A program made the position numbers and the translations under genes. From positions 74,379-138,378 of the forward strand of contig DDET01000061.1 of assembly GCA_002336915.1 (NCBI GenBank): a DNA stretch of 64,000 nt. Direction: 5' to 3'. Source of the stretch: Bacteroidetes bacterium UBA1947. GTDB lineage: Bacteria; Bacteroidota; Bacteroidia; Chitinophagales; Chitinophagaceae. How positions within the stretch are numbered: position 1 is the first letter of the stretch; each line of letters starts with the position of its first letter. Of this stretch, positions 25,238 to 34,548 are shown one piece after another. The notes beneath the pieces were generated by a model that did no database searches, was not told the origin of the DNA, and worked only from the letters and a program-made list of their open reading frames with translations.

Positions 25238-26263
25238 ATGAAGGAATCTTCGTCGATATTTACCAGGACCCGGATGGGATTAGACACAAGGGTGTGGCTA
25301 ACGCTCATTATTGTTATGGCCTTGTCCAGTGTTTTACTCGGTTTCAGGCTGCTGACCAAAGTGCCCTGCACGCCGTTTAAAATAGATGTCAAAGGCTATA
25401 ACAATAGCAATCCCAATAGTTATTTCATGGGGGCCAAAGTTACATTCACTGCCACTATGAAAGGCGGTAGTGATGTGGTATGGGATTTTGGTGATCACTC
25501 TGCTAAAGTGAACGGGAATATTGTAGAGCATACGTTCATGAGCGAGGGTAACTACCTGGTTACTGCAACTATTAATGACCGTTGCGTTGAATCTGTAAAT
25601 ATCAATATCGCACAGCTCCCAAGACAGGAAGTGGAAATAAATAATGTCGCGTCCGATAATCTTATTACCGGGCAGGATGCACCTACAGCGCTCATGCCAA
25701 CAAATTACACTTGCTCAACAACTGCGAGATCATATGAGTGGAGTGTAGTTAACTCGCCGGATTTTCCTACACAGAAAGGCAATACCGCGACGTTTACTTT
25801 TCCATCGGAAGGAGCGCGTATCATAGAGCTAAAGCTGGATAATGACCCGGCCAAGGTGTATCGTAAAACGATACAAGTGCTGCCAGCTCCAAAGCCGGCA
25901 GACAACCCTGCCCAAACCAACGCCAATAACCCACCTCCGGCAGTGGTTGCCCCACCCCCTGCAGAGAAGGCAGAAGCAAAAGAAGCTGGTCCCAAGGTAT
26001 TGGTGATACCTGATGAGGAATTCAAGAATATGTTCGACCAGGTGGCCGATGGCAAGAAAGATGCCCTGGCCTTCAACCAATTCCTTTGCAGCGGCATACA
26101 GACAAAAGTGCTGGCAAACGATACAGAATGGGAGACGGTAGCGAGCTTTTGCAGCAAAATATATAACCATAAGAAGATCAGTATAAAGTCGGTAAGCACT
26201 GTGCGCGACGAAAAAAAATGCGTAACAATATTGAAAGTCAACTACAAAAAAAGGTGGCTATAA
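25238..26263 (+). CDS. tssP: T6SSiii membrane protein TssP with PKD-like domain
   Basis: A 341-residue protein with a basic N-terminus, one membrane helix (about 19-40) and a periplasmic remainder. Residues about 60-125 form a PKD-like Ig fold (VTFTATMKGGSDVVWDFGDH, then YLVTATINDRC), followed by a second Ig-like domain (about 140-220), a Pro/Ala-rich linker (about 222-250) and a compact C-terminal domain with paired Cys residues. This matches TssP, which with TssO and TssN spans the envelope. It is 31 bp after tssO and 9 bp before tssE. Confidence 0.85.
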   Translation: MKESSSIFTRTRMGLDTRVWLTLIIVMALSSVLLGFRLLTKVPCTPFKIDVKGYNNSNPNSYFMGAKVTFTATMKGGSDVVWDFGDHSAKVNGNIVEHTFMSEGNYLVTATINDRCVESVNINIAQLPRQEVEINNVASDNLITGQDAPTALMPTNYTCSTTARSYEWSVVNSPDFPTQKGNTATFTFPSEGARIIELKLDNDPAKVYRKTIQVLPAPKPADNPAQTNANNPPPAVVAPPPAEKAEAKEAGPKVLVIPDEEFKNMFDQVADGKKDALAFNQFLCSGIQTKVLANDTEWETVASFCSKIYNHKKISIKSVSTVRDEKKCVTILKVNYKKRWL

Positions 26264-26272
26264 TTTCCGTTT

Positions 26273-26701
26273 ATGTCCGAGTACCTCAAATTGCCGATAA
26301 GATTTGAACAGTTTTTTCAAAAGAAAAAGCTTGATACCTGTACGCTTAAGGAATCGATAGCGCGGAATTTACATTTATTGATTACAACAGGCACAGGCGA
26401 AAATAAACAGGACCTGCAGTATGGTTCGCTTTTCTGGGATTTTGACTATGATATACATCTCTCGAACGATGAACGACGGGAAGTAGTGATATCAACACTT
26501 AAAAGGCAAATACAGCAGTATGAAAAGAGGCTGGTGAATTTTGCAGTGGATGTGAACGTAAAACAAAGTGAATACCGCTCTGAAGTAAGCAAGCAGTTAA
26601 GGCGGCGTATTGAGATAGTAATAAGCGGTTACCTGGTGCGCAGTAATGAGCCTTTCCGTTTTCAAACTGGCTTTTTTATCGGCCCATTGTCATTCGATTG
26701 A
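26273..26701 (+). CDS. tssE: T6SS baseplate protein TssE (gp25-like)
   Basis: A 142-residue protein with the GPW/gp25 core: SIARNLHLLITTGTGENKQ, then YGSLFWDFDYD, where the phage baseplate motif keeps an E-P-R-like turn, and C-terminal strands IEIVISGYLV. It should initiate sheath polymerisation at the baseplate. It lies between tssP and tssF. Confidence 0.9.
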   Translation: MSEYLKLPIRFEQFFQKKKLDTCTLKESIARNLHLLITTGTGENKQDLQYGSLFWDFDYDIHLSNDERREVVISTLKRQIQQYEKRLVNFAVDVNVKQSEYRSEVSKQLRRRIEIVISGYLVRSNEPFRFQTGFFIGPLSFD

Positions 26702-26730
26702 TCTTTTTGACCTAATAGTAACAGCAAATA

Positions 26731-28566
26731 ATGCCGGAATTAAAGAAAGAAAGGATAAAAGACCAGATGCTCAAAACAGCCGCAAGGTTGTGGGGAGTGC
26801 CTGAAAGCGAAATTGAAACCAATTTCGACCCGCTGATATTGCTGATGATGGAAAGCTGTGCAGCAGAGCTGGAAAAAATTGGTTACGAGATAAATGCCTC
26901 GCAGACCAGGCTGCTGGAGCGCTTTGCCGACATAATTATTCCCGAAGCGATCGTAGGCCCTGTGCCTGCATCCTGTATCATGCATGCTACTCCCGTAGAA
27001 GCAATGGCAACGCTTGATCCCAATACACGTTTTTATACCGGGCAGCGCATTCAAAGGGCAGGAACGGGCGCTGCCTATAACCTGGATGTTTTTTTTACGC
27101 CGGTTGGTAATTTTCCTGTGCACAAGGTTGCCCTTTCTTACCTGCTGATAGGAAGCAAGCTATATAAAACGGACGCGCAGAGTAAAAAGGAATTGATAAG
27201 CGGGAATGATGACAATGGCAAGGTAAACGAGATATGGCTGGCCATAGAGCCGGATAAGGCCGTGCAAACATTAAATGGGCTAAGCATATTCTTTGATATG
27301 CGGGGCCATTCAGAAGCCACTACTTTTTACAATAGCCTTACTGGTGCTAAGGCGAGCATAAATGATCAGGATACAGGACTGCTTAAGGGCTATTCAAACA
27401 TGGCGCAATTTGAGCTTGGCCCCGATGAGATGCTGGTTGCGGGTAATAACTATTCCGAAAAGATAAACAGGCAGATCGCGGGTATATATATAAACCATTT
27501 TGTAAATATTTCCGCAAACGAACCAATACAGTCGGCGCTGCGAACTGCACCGGTGGAATGGCAGCAGCTATTGCCCGATGCCGTGCTGAAGCAAGTATCT
27601 GCTAAGCCTATGGTATACCTGAAAATAGAGTTGGGCAGGTATTTTCACCAGGATGTGCTCGATAGGCTGGTATGTAGCATTAATGCCATGCCCGCAGTGA
27701 ACAGGAAGATCAATACCATCAACTACCGCACCGACTCATGGATGAACATTATTCCACTGCAGGTGGAAGGCAATTTCCTGGACATGCACTCCATAACAAG
27801 TGCCTCGGGCGGAAAGTACAAGTTTAGTATATCAGCCGATATGCAGGACGTGGAGGAGGGAGAGGCAATAGTGCGAAGCGGCGGCATTGGCAAAGCAAAT
27901 TCAAGCGAAGTAAGGGAAATTATCGGCAGGCTTACCGAGGCGATACGCGATGAGAGTGCCTATTTCACCGAAATAAGCAATGAGTTCATTCTTACCCGCC
28001 TGCGCGAAATAAGCCAGATACTGGCGCGTCTGGAGGACCAGATAACCAAGGCAAAAGACAACCAGCAAGCTAATTATTATGTACTCCTGAAACCTAAAAA
28101 GGCAGGAGAACAGGTGATACTTAATTACTGGACAACAAACGGCTTAGATGCGCAACAGGTGAAAGCAGGGGCATTCCTCAATGCGTTTAACCATACCCTT
28201 GTTGCAGCGAAAAGTGCTTACATCCTTACAAATGCTGTAGGGGCTAAACAAGGCATTACCGATACAGAGAAAAAGTTATTGCTGCGGCAGCAGCTGTCGT
28301 CGAATGGCCGGATAGTAAGTGCAGAGGATATTAAACTGCAGTGCTTCAGGGTATTTGGCAATAAGCTTAAGAACGTGGAAGTGAAAAAGGGAGTGCAGGT
28401 AGATGCCGGTTGCAAGGAAGGTTTCACCCGTACTATTGATATTCTGCTTTCACTCGCTTCCGGGAACACTGAATATACCGAAGTAGACTATTTGTGTGGG
28501 GAGCTGGAAAACTCGCTCCAAATTAATGCATCGCCGGTATACCCTTTCAGGGTAAAAATAGTTTGA
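26731..28566 (+). CDS. tssF: T6SS baseplate protein TssF
   Basis: A 611-residue protein. The N-terminus (NFDPLILLMMESCAAELEKI, then RLLERFADIIIPE and PVPASCIMHA) is the conserved TssF start. The remainder has the expected multi-domain beta organisation, with a late QLSSNGRIVSAEDIKLQCFR segment. TssF forms the wedge with TssG and TssE. It is the last recognised T6SS gene. The 234-bp gap after it is AT-rich, contains no clear terminator, and should hold the promoter of the glycan operon. Confidence 0.9.
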   Translation: MPELKKERIKDQMLKTAARLWGVPESEIETNFDPLILLMMESCAAELEKIGYEINASQTRLLERFADIIIPEAIVGPVPASCIMHATPVEAMATLDPNTRFYTGQRIQRAGTGAAYNLDVFFTPVGNFPVHKVALSYLLIGSKLYKTDAQSKKELISGNDDNGKVNEIWLAIEPDKAVQTLNGLSIFFDMRGHSEATTFYNSLTGAKASINDQDTGLLKGYSNMAQFELGPDEMLVAGNNYSEKINRQIAGIYINHFVNISANEPIQSALRTAPVEWQQLLPDAVLKQVSAKPMVYLKIELGRYFHQDVLDRLVCSINAMPAVNRKINTINYRTDSWMNIIPLQVEGNFLDMHSITSASGGKYKFSISADMQDVEEGEAIVRSGGIGKANSSEVREIIGRLTEAIRDESAYFTEISNEFILTRLREISQILARLEDQITKAKDNQQANYYVLLKPKKAGEQVILNYWTTNGLDAQQVKAGAFLNAFNHTLVAAKSAYILTNAVGAKQGITDTEKKLLLRQQLSSNGRIVSAEDIKLQCFRVFGNKLKNVEVKKGVQVDAGCKEGFTRTIDILLSLASGNTEYTEVDYLCGELENSLQINASPVYPFRVKIV

Positions 28567-28800
28567 TTACATTAGCAATTAAATGCATTAGAATTGTTGG
28601 CATTGATTTGACAGATATTGTTTTGCATGCTTTTTTGCGGCATATATCAAATGATATTCTAACCATGTTTTGTCGCAGTTCGTTGTTCCGTTTTCCCTGT
28701 TTATCCGAATCATTTCATTATTATTGTTGAATATATATACATTCACTTTTTGATATAAGCGAATGTGCGTTTTTAGTAAGAAATTGCCTGAGGCAAGGTT

Positions 28801-29682
28801 ATGGACGAGTACAAAATGATCGACAGTAAGGATATTATTAGCTTATTATCTGCATTAATATCATTTTATAAAAAATTGGCCCGTTATATTGTCTCTTCGG
28901 TGAGGGAGTATATTGTAGTGGCTATTATCGTCGCGGCTTCCATCGTGGGTGCAAAATGGTATCTCTGGCATTCACAGGTGCCGGTTTTTGAATCCGAAAC
29001 GACCTTGTATTTCAATAACCTCAGCAGGAGATCGTACGGTGAAATGATCCAGAAGCTAAATGTCCTGGTAAGTAATCATTCCTATGTATCGCTTTCAAAA
29101 ACGCTAGGCATATCGCTTGACGATGCTAAGTCAATAATTAGCATAGAAGGAAAGAACGTAGTGGGTACCCAGCTATACGAAGATTCGAGCCCTGGAAGCA
29201 GCCCGATATATATATACGTTACCAGCAGCAGTAATAGAGTATTTGAACCTTTGCAGACTGGCTTGGTGGCATATTTGAATAGCAGTCCCTACAGGAGCGC
29301 AAGAAACCAAATGGAGATTGAGGCTTTCAATAAAAAGATCGAGTATATTAAGGGAGATATTGCTCATATAGATTCTGTTATACAGGCATATACCACTTAT
29401 ATCCGGAACTCATCACCTATGAAGGATAGTACTCTGAATATTTCAAAGGTTACTGCGCTGTTAACTTACAAAGGTGAGTTGGAAGATAAGCTGACCTGGA
29501 CACAATCGTTCAAAATGAAAGAGCTGGAACATTCGGTGGAGGTATTTAACGGATTTGCCGTACCGGATAACCCCACAAAGAGAAATGGCAGATTTCCATG
29601 GATGATAATACCTGAAGCAATATTAATATCCTGCCTGTTTTGTTTTGCATTAAAACTTTTTCTTAAAGCCTGGAAAACGTGA
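28801..29682 (+). CDS. Wzz-like polysaccharide co-polymerase family protein
   Basis: A 293-residue inner-membrane protein with one helix near residues 38-56 and another near 266-288, and a periplasmic region rich in predicted helix between them. This is the layout of O-antigen or capsule chain-length regulators (PCP family), without a tyrosine-kinase domain. It shares motifs with the gene at 43037-43954 (AYLNSSPYR versus NYLNGTPYQ; IKGDIAHIDSVIQAY versus INGDLAQIDSILSSY). A 13-nt palindrome (TTGCCT-G-AGGCAA) lies 4 nt before the start and could affect translation. It heads the rightward glycan operon and its stop overlaps or abuts the next start. Confidence 0.75.
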   Translation: MDEYKMIDSKDIISLLSALISFYKKLARYIVSSVREYIVVAIIVAASIVGAKWYLWHSQVPVFESETTLYFNNLSRRSYGEMIQKLNVLVSNHSYVSLSKTLGISLDDAKSIISIEGKNVVGTQLYEDSSPGSSPIYIYVTSSSNRVFEPLQTGLVAYLNSSPYRSARNQMEIEAFNKKIEYIKGDIAHIDSVIQAYTTYIRNSSPMKDSTLNISKVTALLTYKGELEDKLTWTQSFKMKELEHSVEVFNGFAVPDNPTKRNGRFPWMIIPEAILISCLFCFALKLFLKAWKT

Positions 29683-29687
29683 AGACG

Positions 29688-31187
29688 ATGAATAAGATAT
29701 TGTTGTTTAATCCTCAAAGTGCCAATGCCAAATACCGTATACCGAATTCTATTCTCAGTATAGCGGCCTCGGTTGATGGTAAATATGACTGGGTGATAGT
29801 AGATGGTAACAGGGAAACAGATCCCCTGGCTAAGATGATGTCTTACCTGGATAGGGGGGACTTTAAATACGTGGGCTTTACGGTAATGCCCGGCCCGCAG
29901 GTAAAGCAGGCTATCCCTTTCTCAAAGGCAATAAAGGAAAAACATCCCGGTGTATATATGATATGGGGTGGATATTTTCCAGCCAGCCATTTTAAGGTGA
30001 TACTTAATTCCGGGTACGTAGATTTTGTAGTAAACGGCCCCGGCGACCATGCGTTCCCAAGCCTGGTCGACGCATTGGAAAATAATACCCCTTATGAGCT
30101 TATCAAAAACATCATATACAAAACGGGTGATAGTGTTGTCAAAACACTTAAGGAGGACTTATTCGAACAAGATCCTTTGCCGCCTTTGCCATACGATAAG
30201 CTACACGGTTTTTATCCCATAGATAAGTACCTTGGCAAAACTTACCTGGGCGAGCGAACGCTGGCCTATCACTCGAGTATAGGCTGTCCTTTTACTTGCT
30301 CCTTTTGTGCTGTGGTACCTATTTTTGAGGCGCGATGGAAAGGAAAATCGGCCAGGCTTATCTATAACGATATAAAATACATAAAGGACAGGTGGGGAGC
30401 TGACGCCATTGAGTTCCACGATAATAATTTCTTCGTTTCGGAAAAGCGTACCGTTGAATTTGCCAACCTTATATACCCGGAAAAGATGAACTGGTGGGGT
30501 ATGGCGAGAATAGATACCATGTCGAAATTCAAAGACGCCTCGCTGGCACGTATGCGCGAGGCAGGCTGCAGGATCATATTTTTTGGCGCCGAGAGCGGGA
30601 ACAATAATATTCTGAAACAACTGGATAAAGGCGGTACCCAAACAGGCGACCAGATAGCTGATTTTGCGGAGCGGATGAGGAAATTTGACATCATCCCCGA
30701 ATACTCTTTTGTACTAGGCACGCCGGCGCCTACACCGGAAGAGGTGGAAGCGCAAATTGATTTTGAGATAGACTTCATTAGGAAGATAAAGCGCATCAAT
30801 CCCAAAACTGAGATCGTGTTGTATACTTACAGCCCTGTACCTACAGAGGGTTCGGAGCTTTACAATTCTGTATTGGAGGCAGGTTTTGAGTATCCTAAAA
30901 AGCTGGAGGACTGGATATCGCCACGGTGGGAAAGTTTCGATCTTCGTAAGAACCCGCTTACGCCATGGCTTACGCCCGCTATGATCGATAAGATAAGAAA
31001 CTTTGAAACTGTGCTGAATGGTTGCTATCCTACAGTGACGGATATCAGGATGAACAGTTTTAAAAGAAATGCAATAAAACTAGTGTCGGGTATCCGGTAT
31101 AAAGTAAATATCTACAAATATCCTTACGAAATAAAATTGCTGCAAAGGTTGTGGAAATATCGCCAGCCTGAGATACAGGGTTTCTAA
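29688..31187 (+). CDS. cobalamin-binding-type radical SAM enzyme
   Basis: A 499-residue enzyme. The N-terminal 140 residues have a Rossmann-like B12-binding fold (KILLFNPQS, then YVGFTVMPGPQ, YMIWGGYFPA, VNGPGDHAFPSL), but no DxHxxG motif is visible, so base-off His ligation is unlikely. The radical SAM core carries CPFTCSFC (near residues 200-207), then FHDNNF and IFFGAESGNNNIL. Relatives include BchE-like and P-methylase-like enzymes that methylate unactivated carbons or rearrange substrates. A GTG start at 29679 overlapping the previous stop is possible; ATG 29688 is preferred because it begins at the first strand. The substrate is presumably a sugar or lipid precursor of this glycan locus. 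Confidence 0.83.
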   Translation: MNKILLFNPQSANAKYRIPNSILSIAASVDGKYDWVIVDGNRETDPLAKMMSYLDRGDFKYVGFTVMPGPQVKQAIPFSKAIKEKHPGVYMIWGGYFPASHFKVILNSGYVDFVVNGPGDHAFPSLVDALENNTPYELIKNIIYKTGDSVVKTLKEDLFEQDPLPPLPYDKLHGFYPIDKYLGKTYLGERTLAYHSSIGCPFTCSFCAVVPIFEARWKGKSARLIYNDIKYIKDRWGADAIEFHDNNFFVSEKRTVEFANLIYPEKMNWWGMARIDTMSKFKDASLARMREAGCRIIFFGAESGNNNILKQLDKGGTQTGDQIADFAERMRKFDIIPEYSFVLGTPAPTPEEVEAQIDFEIDFIRKIKRINPKTEIVLYTYSPVPTEGSELYNSVLEAGFEYPKKLEDWISPRWESFDLRKNPLTPWLTPAMIDKIRNFETVLNGCYPTVTDIRMNSFKRNAIKLVSGIRYKVNIYKYPYEIKLLQRLWKYRQPEIQGF

Positions 31188-31199
31188 TGAGCCTGGGAT

Positions 31200-31961
31200 A
31201 TGTGCCCGGAGAATAATGGTGCAATGGGAAAAGAAAATTATACAACGCTGCAACATAAAGCCTCTTCTGATTTTGAAAGGCAATATATTGACGTACGCCA
31301 GAAAGAGCAGCGGGTATATACTGATGAACAGCTTGCACGACTGCCGTTAATTGATAATGGACACTTTCATTATAGTGAGTGGAAACTTCGGAAAAGGTCT
31401 GCTGACAGGTTTATTAATTACCTTAAACAGAAAGGAAAGTACTTAAGGGTACTTGAGGTAGGTTGCGGTAACGGATGGTTATCGGCAAGGATCGCGGAAA
31501 CTGAACAGGCTGATGTTACGGGCATAGATGTAAATAAAACGGAACTGGAACAAGCAGCCAGGGTTTTTAAAAGAAAGAACCTGAGTTTTCTTTTCGGCAA
31601 CATTCAAAATAATGTACTGGACGGATATAAGTTCGATATAATTCTTTTTGCTGCATCTATTCAGTATTTTCCTTGCCTGACTGAAATAATAAATACTTCC
31701 TTTTCACTGTTGGCCGTGGGCGGCGAAATACATATCCTTGATACGAACTTCTACAAAGCAGCTGATATTGATGCTGCTGCTCAAAGAACTGAGGCGTACT
31801 ATACGTCCATCGGCTTTCCTGAAATGAATGCTTACTATTTTCATCATTCGATGGATGAACTGGGAACCTTTAACTACGAGATACTGTTTGATCCATATAA
31901 ATTCACAAACAGGCTGATGAGGAAGGGCGGCCCGTTTTATTGGCTAAGTATAAAACAATAG
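31200..31961 (+). CDS. class I SAM-dependent methyltransferase
   Basis: A 253-residue protein with SAM-binding motif I RVLEVGCGNGWLSARI, motif II acidic residue in VTGIDVNK, and a later DIILFAASIQYFP that fits motif post-II. The N-terminal extension (about 75 residues) contains HFHYSEWKLRKRS. It is 12 bp after the radical SAM gene. The likely substrate is a sugar or carrier-linked intermediate. A start at ATG 31224 (MGKENY) is possible. Confidence 0.82.
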   Translation: MCPENNGAMGKENYTTLQHKASSDFERQYIDVRQKEQRVYTDEQLARLPLIDNGHFHYSEWKLRKRSADRFINYLKQKGKYLRVLEVGCGNGWLSARIAETEQADVTGIDVNKTELEQAARVFKRKNLSFLFGNIQNNVLDGYKFDIILFAASIQYFPCLTEIINTSFSLLAVGGEIHILDTNFYKAADIDAAAQRTEAYYTSIGFPEMNAYYFHHSMDELGTFNYEILFDPYKFTNRLMRKGGPFYWLSIKQ

Positions 31962-31968
31962 GCAGGGA

Positions 31969-33018
31969 ATGTTTCAGCAATCATTATATCATACATATCA
32001 ACGGTACAGAACCTTGCAAACGCATAAGATCAGCGCATTGCCTGTAGTCATACTGATGCCGCACAGTGCCTGCAACTGCCGCTGCGTGATGTGTGATATA
32101 TGGAAAGACAATAAAAACCTGAAACAGCTTACAGAACAGGATGTGGCCGGCCTGCTCTCTGCATTTAAAAAATATGGCACCAAGCAGGTTGTCATGTCGG
32201 GGGGTGAAGCATTGCTGAACGCCAACTTCTTCAGGCTTTGCGAGATCCTGCAAGAAAGGGGTATAAGCGTTGTTTTACTATCTACCGGCTTATTGATGCA
32301 AAAAAATGCAGTGCAACTTTTACAGTATGTTGATGAGATAATTGTTTCGCTCGACGGTGATGAGGCTACCCACGACAGGATAAGAAATATAAATGATGCA
32401 TACCGCAAGCTGAAAGAGGGTATTCAAACTGTTAAAGTTGCAAAGCCTGCTTTTAGAATAACCGCCCGGACGGTGATACATAAATTGAACTTCAGGGTAT
32501 GGCCGGAGATAATTAAAAGTGCAGAAGAGCTCGGGGTCGACCAAATAAGCTTTTTGCCTGCCGATGTAAGCAGCCAGGCTTTCAATAGGGAGCTTGCATG
32601 GGACGAACCAAGACAAGCAGAGATCCTGATAGACAAAGAAGAATTGTCAGAACTAAAAGCAATACTTAATGGGATAATAAAAGATCATTCCCAGGATTTC
32701 GAAAGCAAGTTCATTGCCGAGTCGAAGGACAAGCTACAAAAGATATATAGTTATTATGCGGCTTTTTACGGGCTGAACGCATTCCCATATAAAAAGTGCA
32801 ATGCGCCATGGGTGTCAACGGTCATTGAGGCCGATGGTTCTGTGCGCCCATGTTTCTTTCACAAAGTGATCGGTAATATAAGGGATAATAAACTGGAAGA
32901 TATCTTAAATAGCGAAGCGGCGATCGAATTCAGGAAAACCCTGGATATGGATACGAACAGTACTTGTATAAAGTGTGTTTGCTACCTGAACTTGCCGCCG
33001 GGAGCAAGTGTTGGTTAA
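31969..33018 (+). CDS. radical SAM protein with SPASM-type C-terminus
   Basis: A 349-residue enzyme. The radical SAM cluster motif is C35-x3-C39-x2-C42 in ACNCRCVMCDIW, followed by the GGE-type motif VVMSGGEALL. The C-terminus carries extra cysteines (KKCNAPW, then VRPCFFHKVIGN, then TCIKCVCYL) that should hold one or two auxiliary iron-sulfur clusters as in SPASM or twitch proteins. Such enzymes modify peptides or small molecules, and some act on aminosugars or nucleotides. No precursor peptide gene was seen in the neighbourhood. Confidence 0.83.
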   Translation: MFQQSLYHTYQRYRTLQTHKISALPVVILMPHSACNCRCVMCDIWKDNKNLKQLTEQDVAGLLSAFKKYGTKQVVMSGGEALLNANFFRLCEILQERGISVVLLSTGLLMQKNAVQLLQYVDEIIVSLDGDEATHDRIRNINDAYRKLKEGIQTVKVAKPAFRITARTVIHKLNFRVWPEIIKSAEELGVDQISFLPADVSSQAFNRELAWDEPRQAEILIDKEELSELKAILNGIIKDHSQDFESKFIAESKDKLQKIYSYYAAFYGLNAFPYKKCNAPWVSTVIEADGSVRPCFFHKVIGNIRDNKLEDILNSEAAIEFRKTLDMDTNSTCIKCVCYLNLPPGASVG

Positions 33019-33047
33019 ACATGACGACGGGATATAATTGTAAGGCT

Positions 33048-33055
33048 TAATTTTG
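33048..33055 (+). promoter_or_regulatory. possible internal promoter -7 element
   Basis: TAATTTTG matches the Bacteroidota -7 consensus TAnnTTTG, 17 nt before the next start codon in the largest gap of this operon (54 bp). No good -33 TTG is placed correctly, so it may be weak. Confidence 0.4.
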
Positions 33056-33072
33056 TTTTAAGGTAATTATTA

Positions 33073-34533
33073 ATGAGTAGTATTCTTTTCACACATTCCT
33101 ATTTTTTACGCTTCGACCCCAAGCAATGGGAGTTGGGGCAACCATATGCGCCATTAGGCACTATGTACGCTGCTGCTTTGATGCGCGAGAAGGGTTATGA
33201 GGTATCGCTGTTCGACACCATGTTTGCGCACAGGCCTGAAGAGCTCAAGCCCGTTCTCGATGAAAAGAAGCCTCAATTCTTTGTCATTTACGATGATGGC
33301 TTTAACTATCTCACTAAAATGTGCCTTACCAATATGCGCGAAGCCGCATTTAGTATGGCCAAAATGGCAAAAAAGCAAGGATGTACGGTTATAGTTTCCA
33401 GCTCAGACTCAACAGACCGCTACAAACAGTACCTGGATGAGGGGGCAGACTTTGTACTGCTGGGTGAGGCAGAGCATACATTGCTGGAATTAGTCAATGC
33501 CGTAAAGGGGGGACAAAATGATTTGACATCTATACAGGGCCTCGCATTTAAAAGCAATGATGCGGTAATCAAAACAGTAAGGAGATCTGTGCTTAAGGAC
33601 CTGGATAGTTTGCCATTCCCAGCCTGGGACCTGGTTGACGTACAGGCTTACCAAAAAATATGGCAGAAAAGCAGTGGCTACTTTTCAATGAATATGGGCA
33701 CGACACGGGGCTGTCCTTTTAAATGCAATTGGTGTGCTAAGCCAATATATGGCAACAGGTATAACTCGCGCTCGCCGCATAATGTGCTAGCCGAATTAAA
33801 GATGCTGAAGGAGAAATATCATTTTGACCATATCTGGTTCTGCGATGATATTTTTGGGTTAAAACCGGGCTGGGTGGCTGAGTTTGCAGACCTGGTGGAG
33901 AAGGAACAGCTTTCTTTCCGTTTTAAAATACAATCGCGTGCCGATCTGTTGCTGCAGGAAAATAATACGGTATCACTGGCCAGGGCAGGTTGTGAGAATG
34001 TATGGATAGGGGCGGAGAGTGGTTCGCAAAAGATACTCGATGCTATGGATAAGGGTATCACGTTAGCACAAATACGCGAGGCTACCAGGCTTTTGAAAGA
34101 GCATAATATCAAACCTTCCTTCTTTATACAATTCGGTTACCTGGGCGAGACAAAGGACGACATTCGAATGACCATTAAAATGATCAACGACCTGTTGCCC
34201 TATAGCATAGGCGTATCGGTATCTTATCCGCTGCCCGGCACCGTGTTTTATGAAAAGGTAAAAGCAGACTTGCATGAAAAAACGAATTGGACAGATTCTG
34301 ATGAGCTAAAACTCATGTTCAGAAACACCTACCAGCCTGCTTTTTATAAACAGCTGCACCGGTATGTACAGGGCAACTACCGCAAGAATCTTGCTATCCA
34401 CACTGCAAAGAAGGCGATCTCCCGCCCGGGTACGCTCTCCAAGGCCGCAGTTAAAAAAATACTCTCACTTGTTTATTACATACCTGCGGTACTTTTTGCC
34501 AAGTATAAGCTGGATATGCTTGAAAAGGTATAA
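33073..34533 (+). CDS. cobalamin-binding-type radical SAM enzyme
   Basis: A 486-residue protein. The N-terminal domain looks like a B12-binding fold (LGTMYAAALMREKGYEVSLF, then TVIVSSSDS, FVLLGEAEHTLLEL), again without DxHxxG. The radical SAM motif is C214-x3-C218-x2-C221 in TRGCPFKCNWCAK, with later WFCDDIF and NVWIGAESGSQKIL. The C-terminal 80 residues are helical and basic. It is a distant relative of the radical SAM protein at 29688 but clearly a separate branch. Confidence 0.85.
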   Translation: MSSILFTHSYFLRFDPKQWELGQPYAPLGTMYAAALMREKGYEVSLFDTMFAHRPEELKPVLDEKKPQFFVIYDDGFNYLTKMCLTNMREAAFSMAKMAKKQGCTVIVSSSDSTDRYKQYLDEGADFVLLGEAEHTLLELVNAVKGGQNDLTSIQGLAFKSNDAVIKTVRRSVLKDLDSLPFPAWDLVDVQAYQKIWQKSSGYFSMNMGTTRGCPFKCNWCAKPIYGNRYNSRSPHNVLAELKMLKEKYHFDHIWFCDDIFGLKPGWVAEFADLVEKEQLSFRFKIQSRADLLLQENNTVSLARAGCENVWIGAESGSQKILDAMDKGITLAQIREATRLLKEHNIKPSFFIQFGYLGETKDDIRMTIKMINDLLPYSIGVSVSYPLPGTVFYEKVKADLHEKTNWTDSDELKLMFRNTYQPAFYKQLHRYVQGNYRKNLAIHTAKKAISRPGTLSKAAVKKILSLVYYIPAVLFAKYKLDMLEKV

Positions 34534-34548
34534 ATCATTTACAACAAG

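Noticed and set aside
11747..28566. Extracellular contractile injection system (PVC/MAC type) instead of T6SS
   Set aside because: TssK, TssN, TssO, TssP and a ClpV-type ATPase are present, and there is only one sheath gene pair; these indicate a membrane-anchored T6SSiii.
31969..33018. RiPP maturase with a precursor peptide
   Set aside because: No small peptide gene with a leader-like sequence was found next to the SPASM-type enzyme, and the context is glycan assembly.
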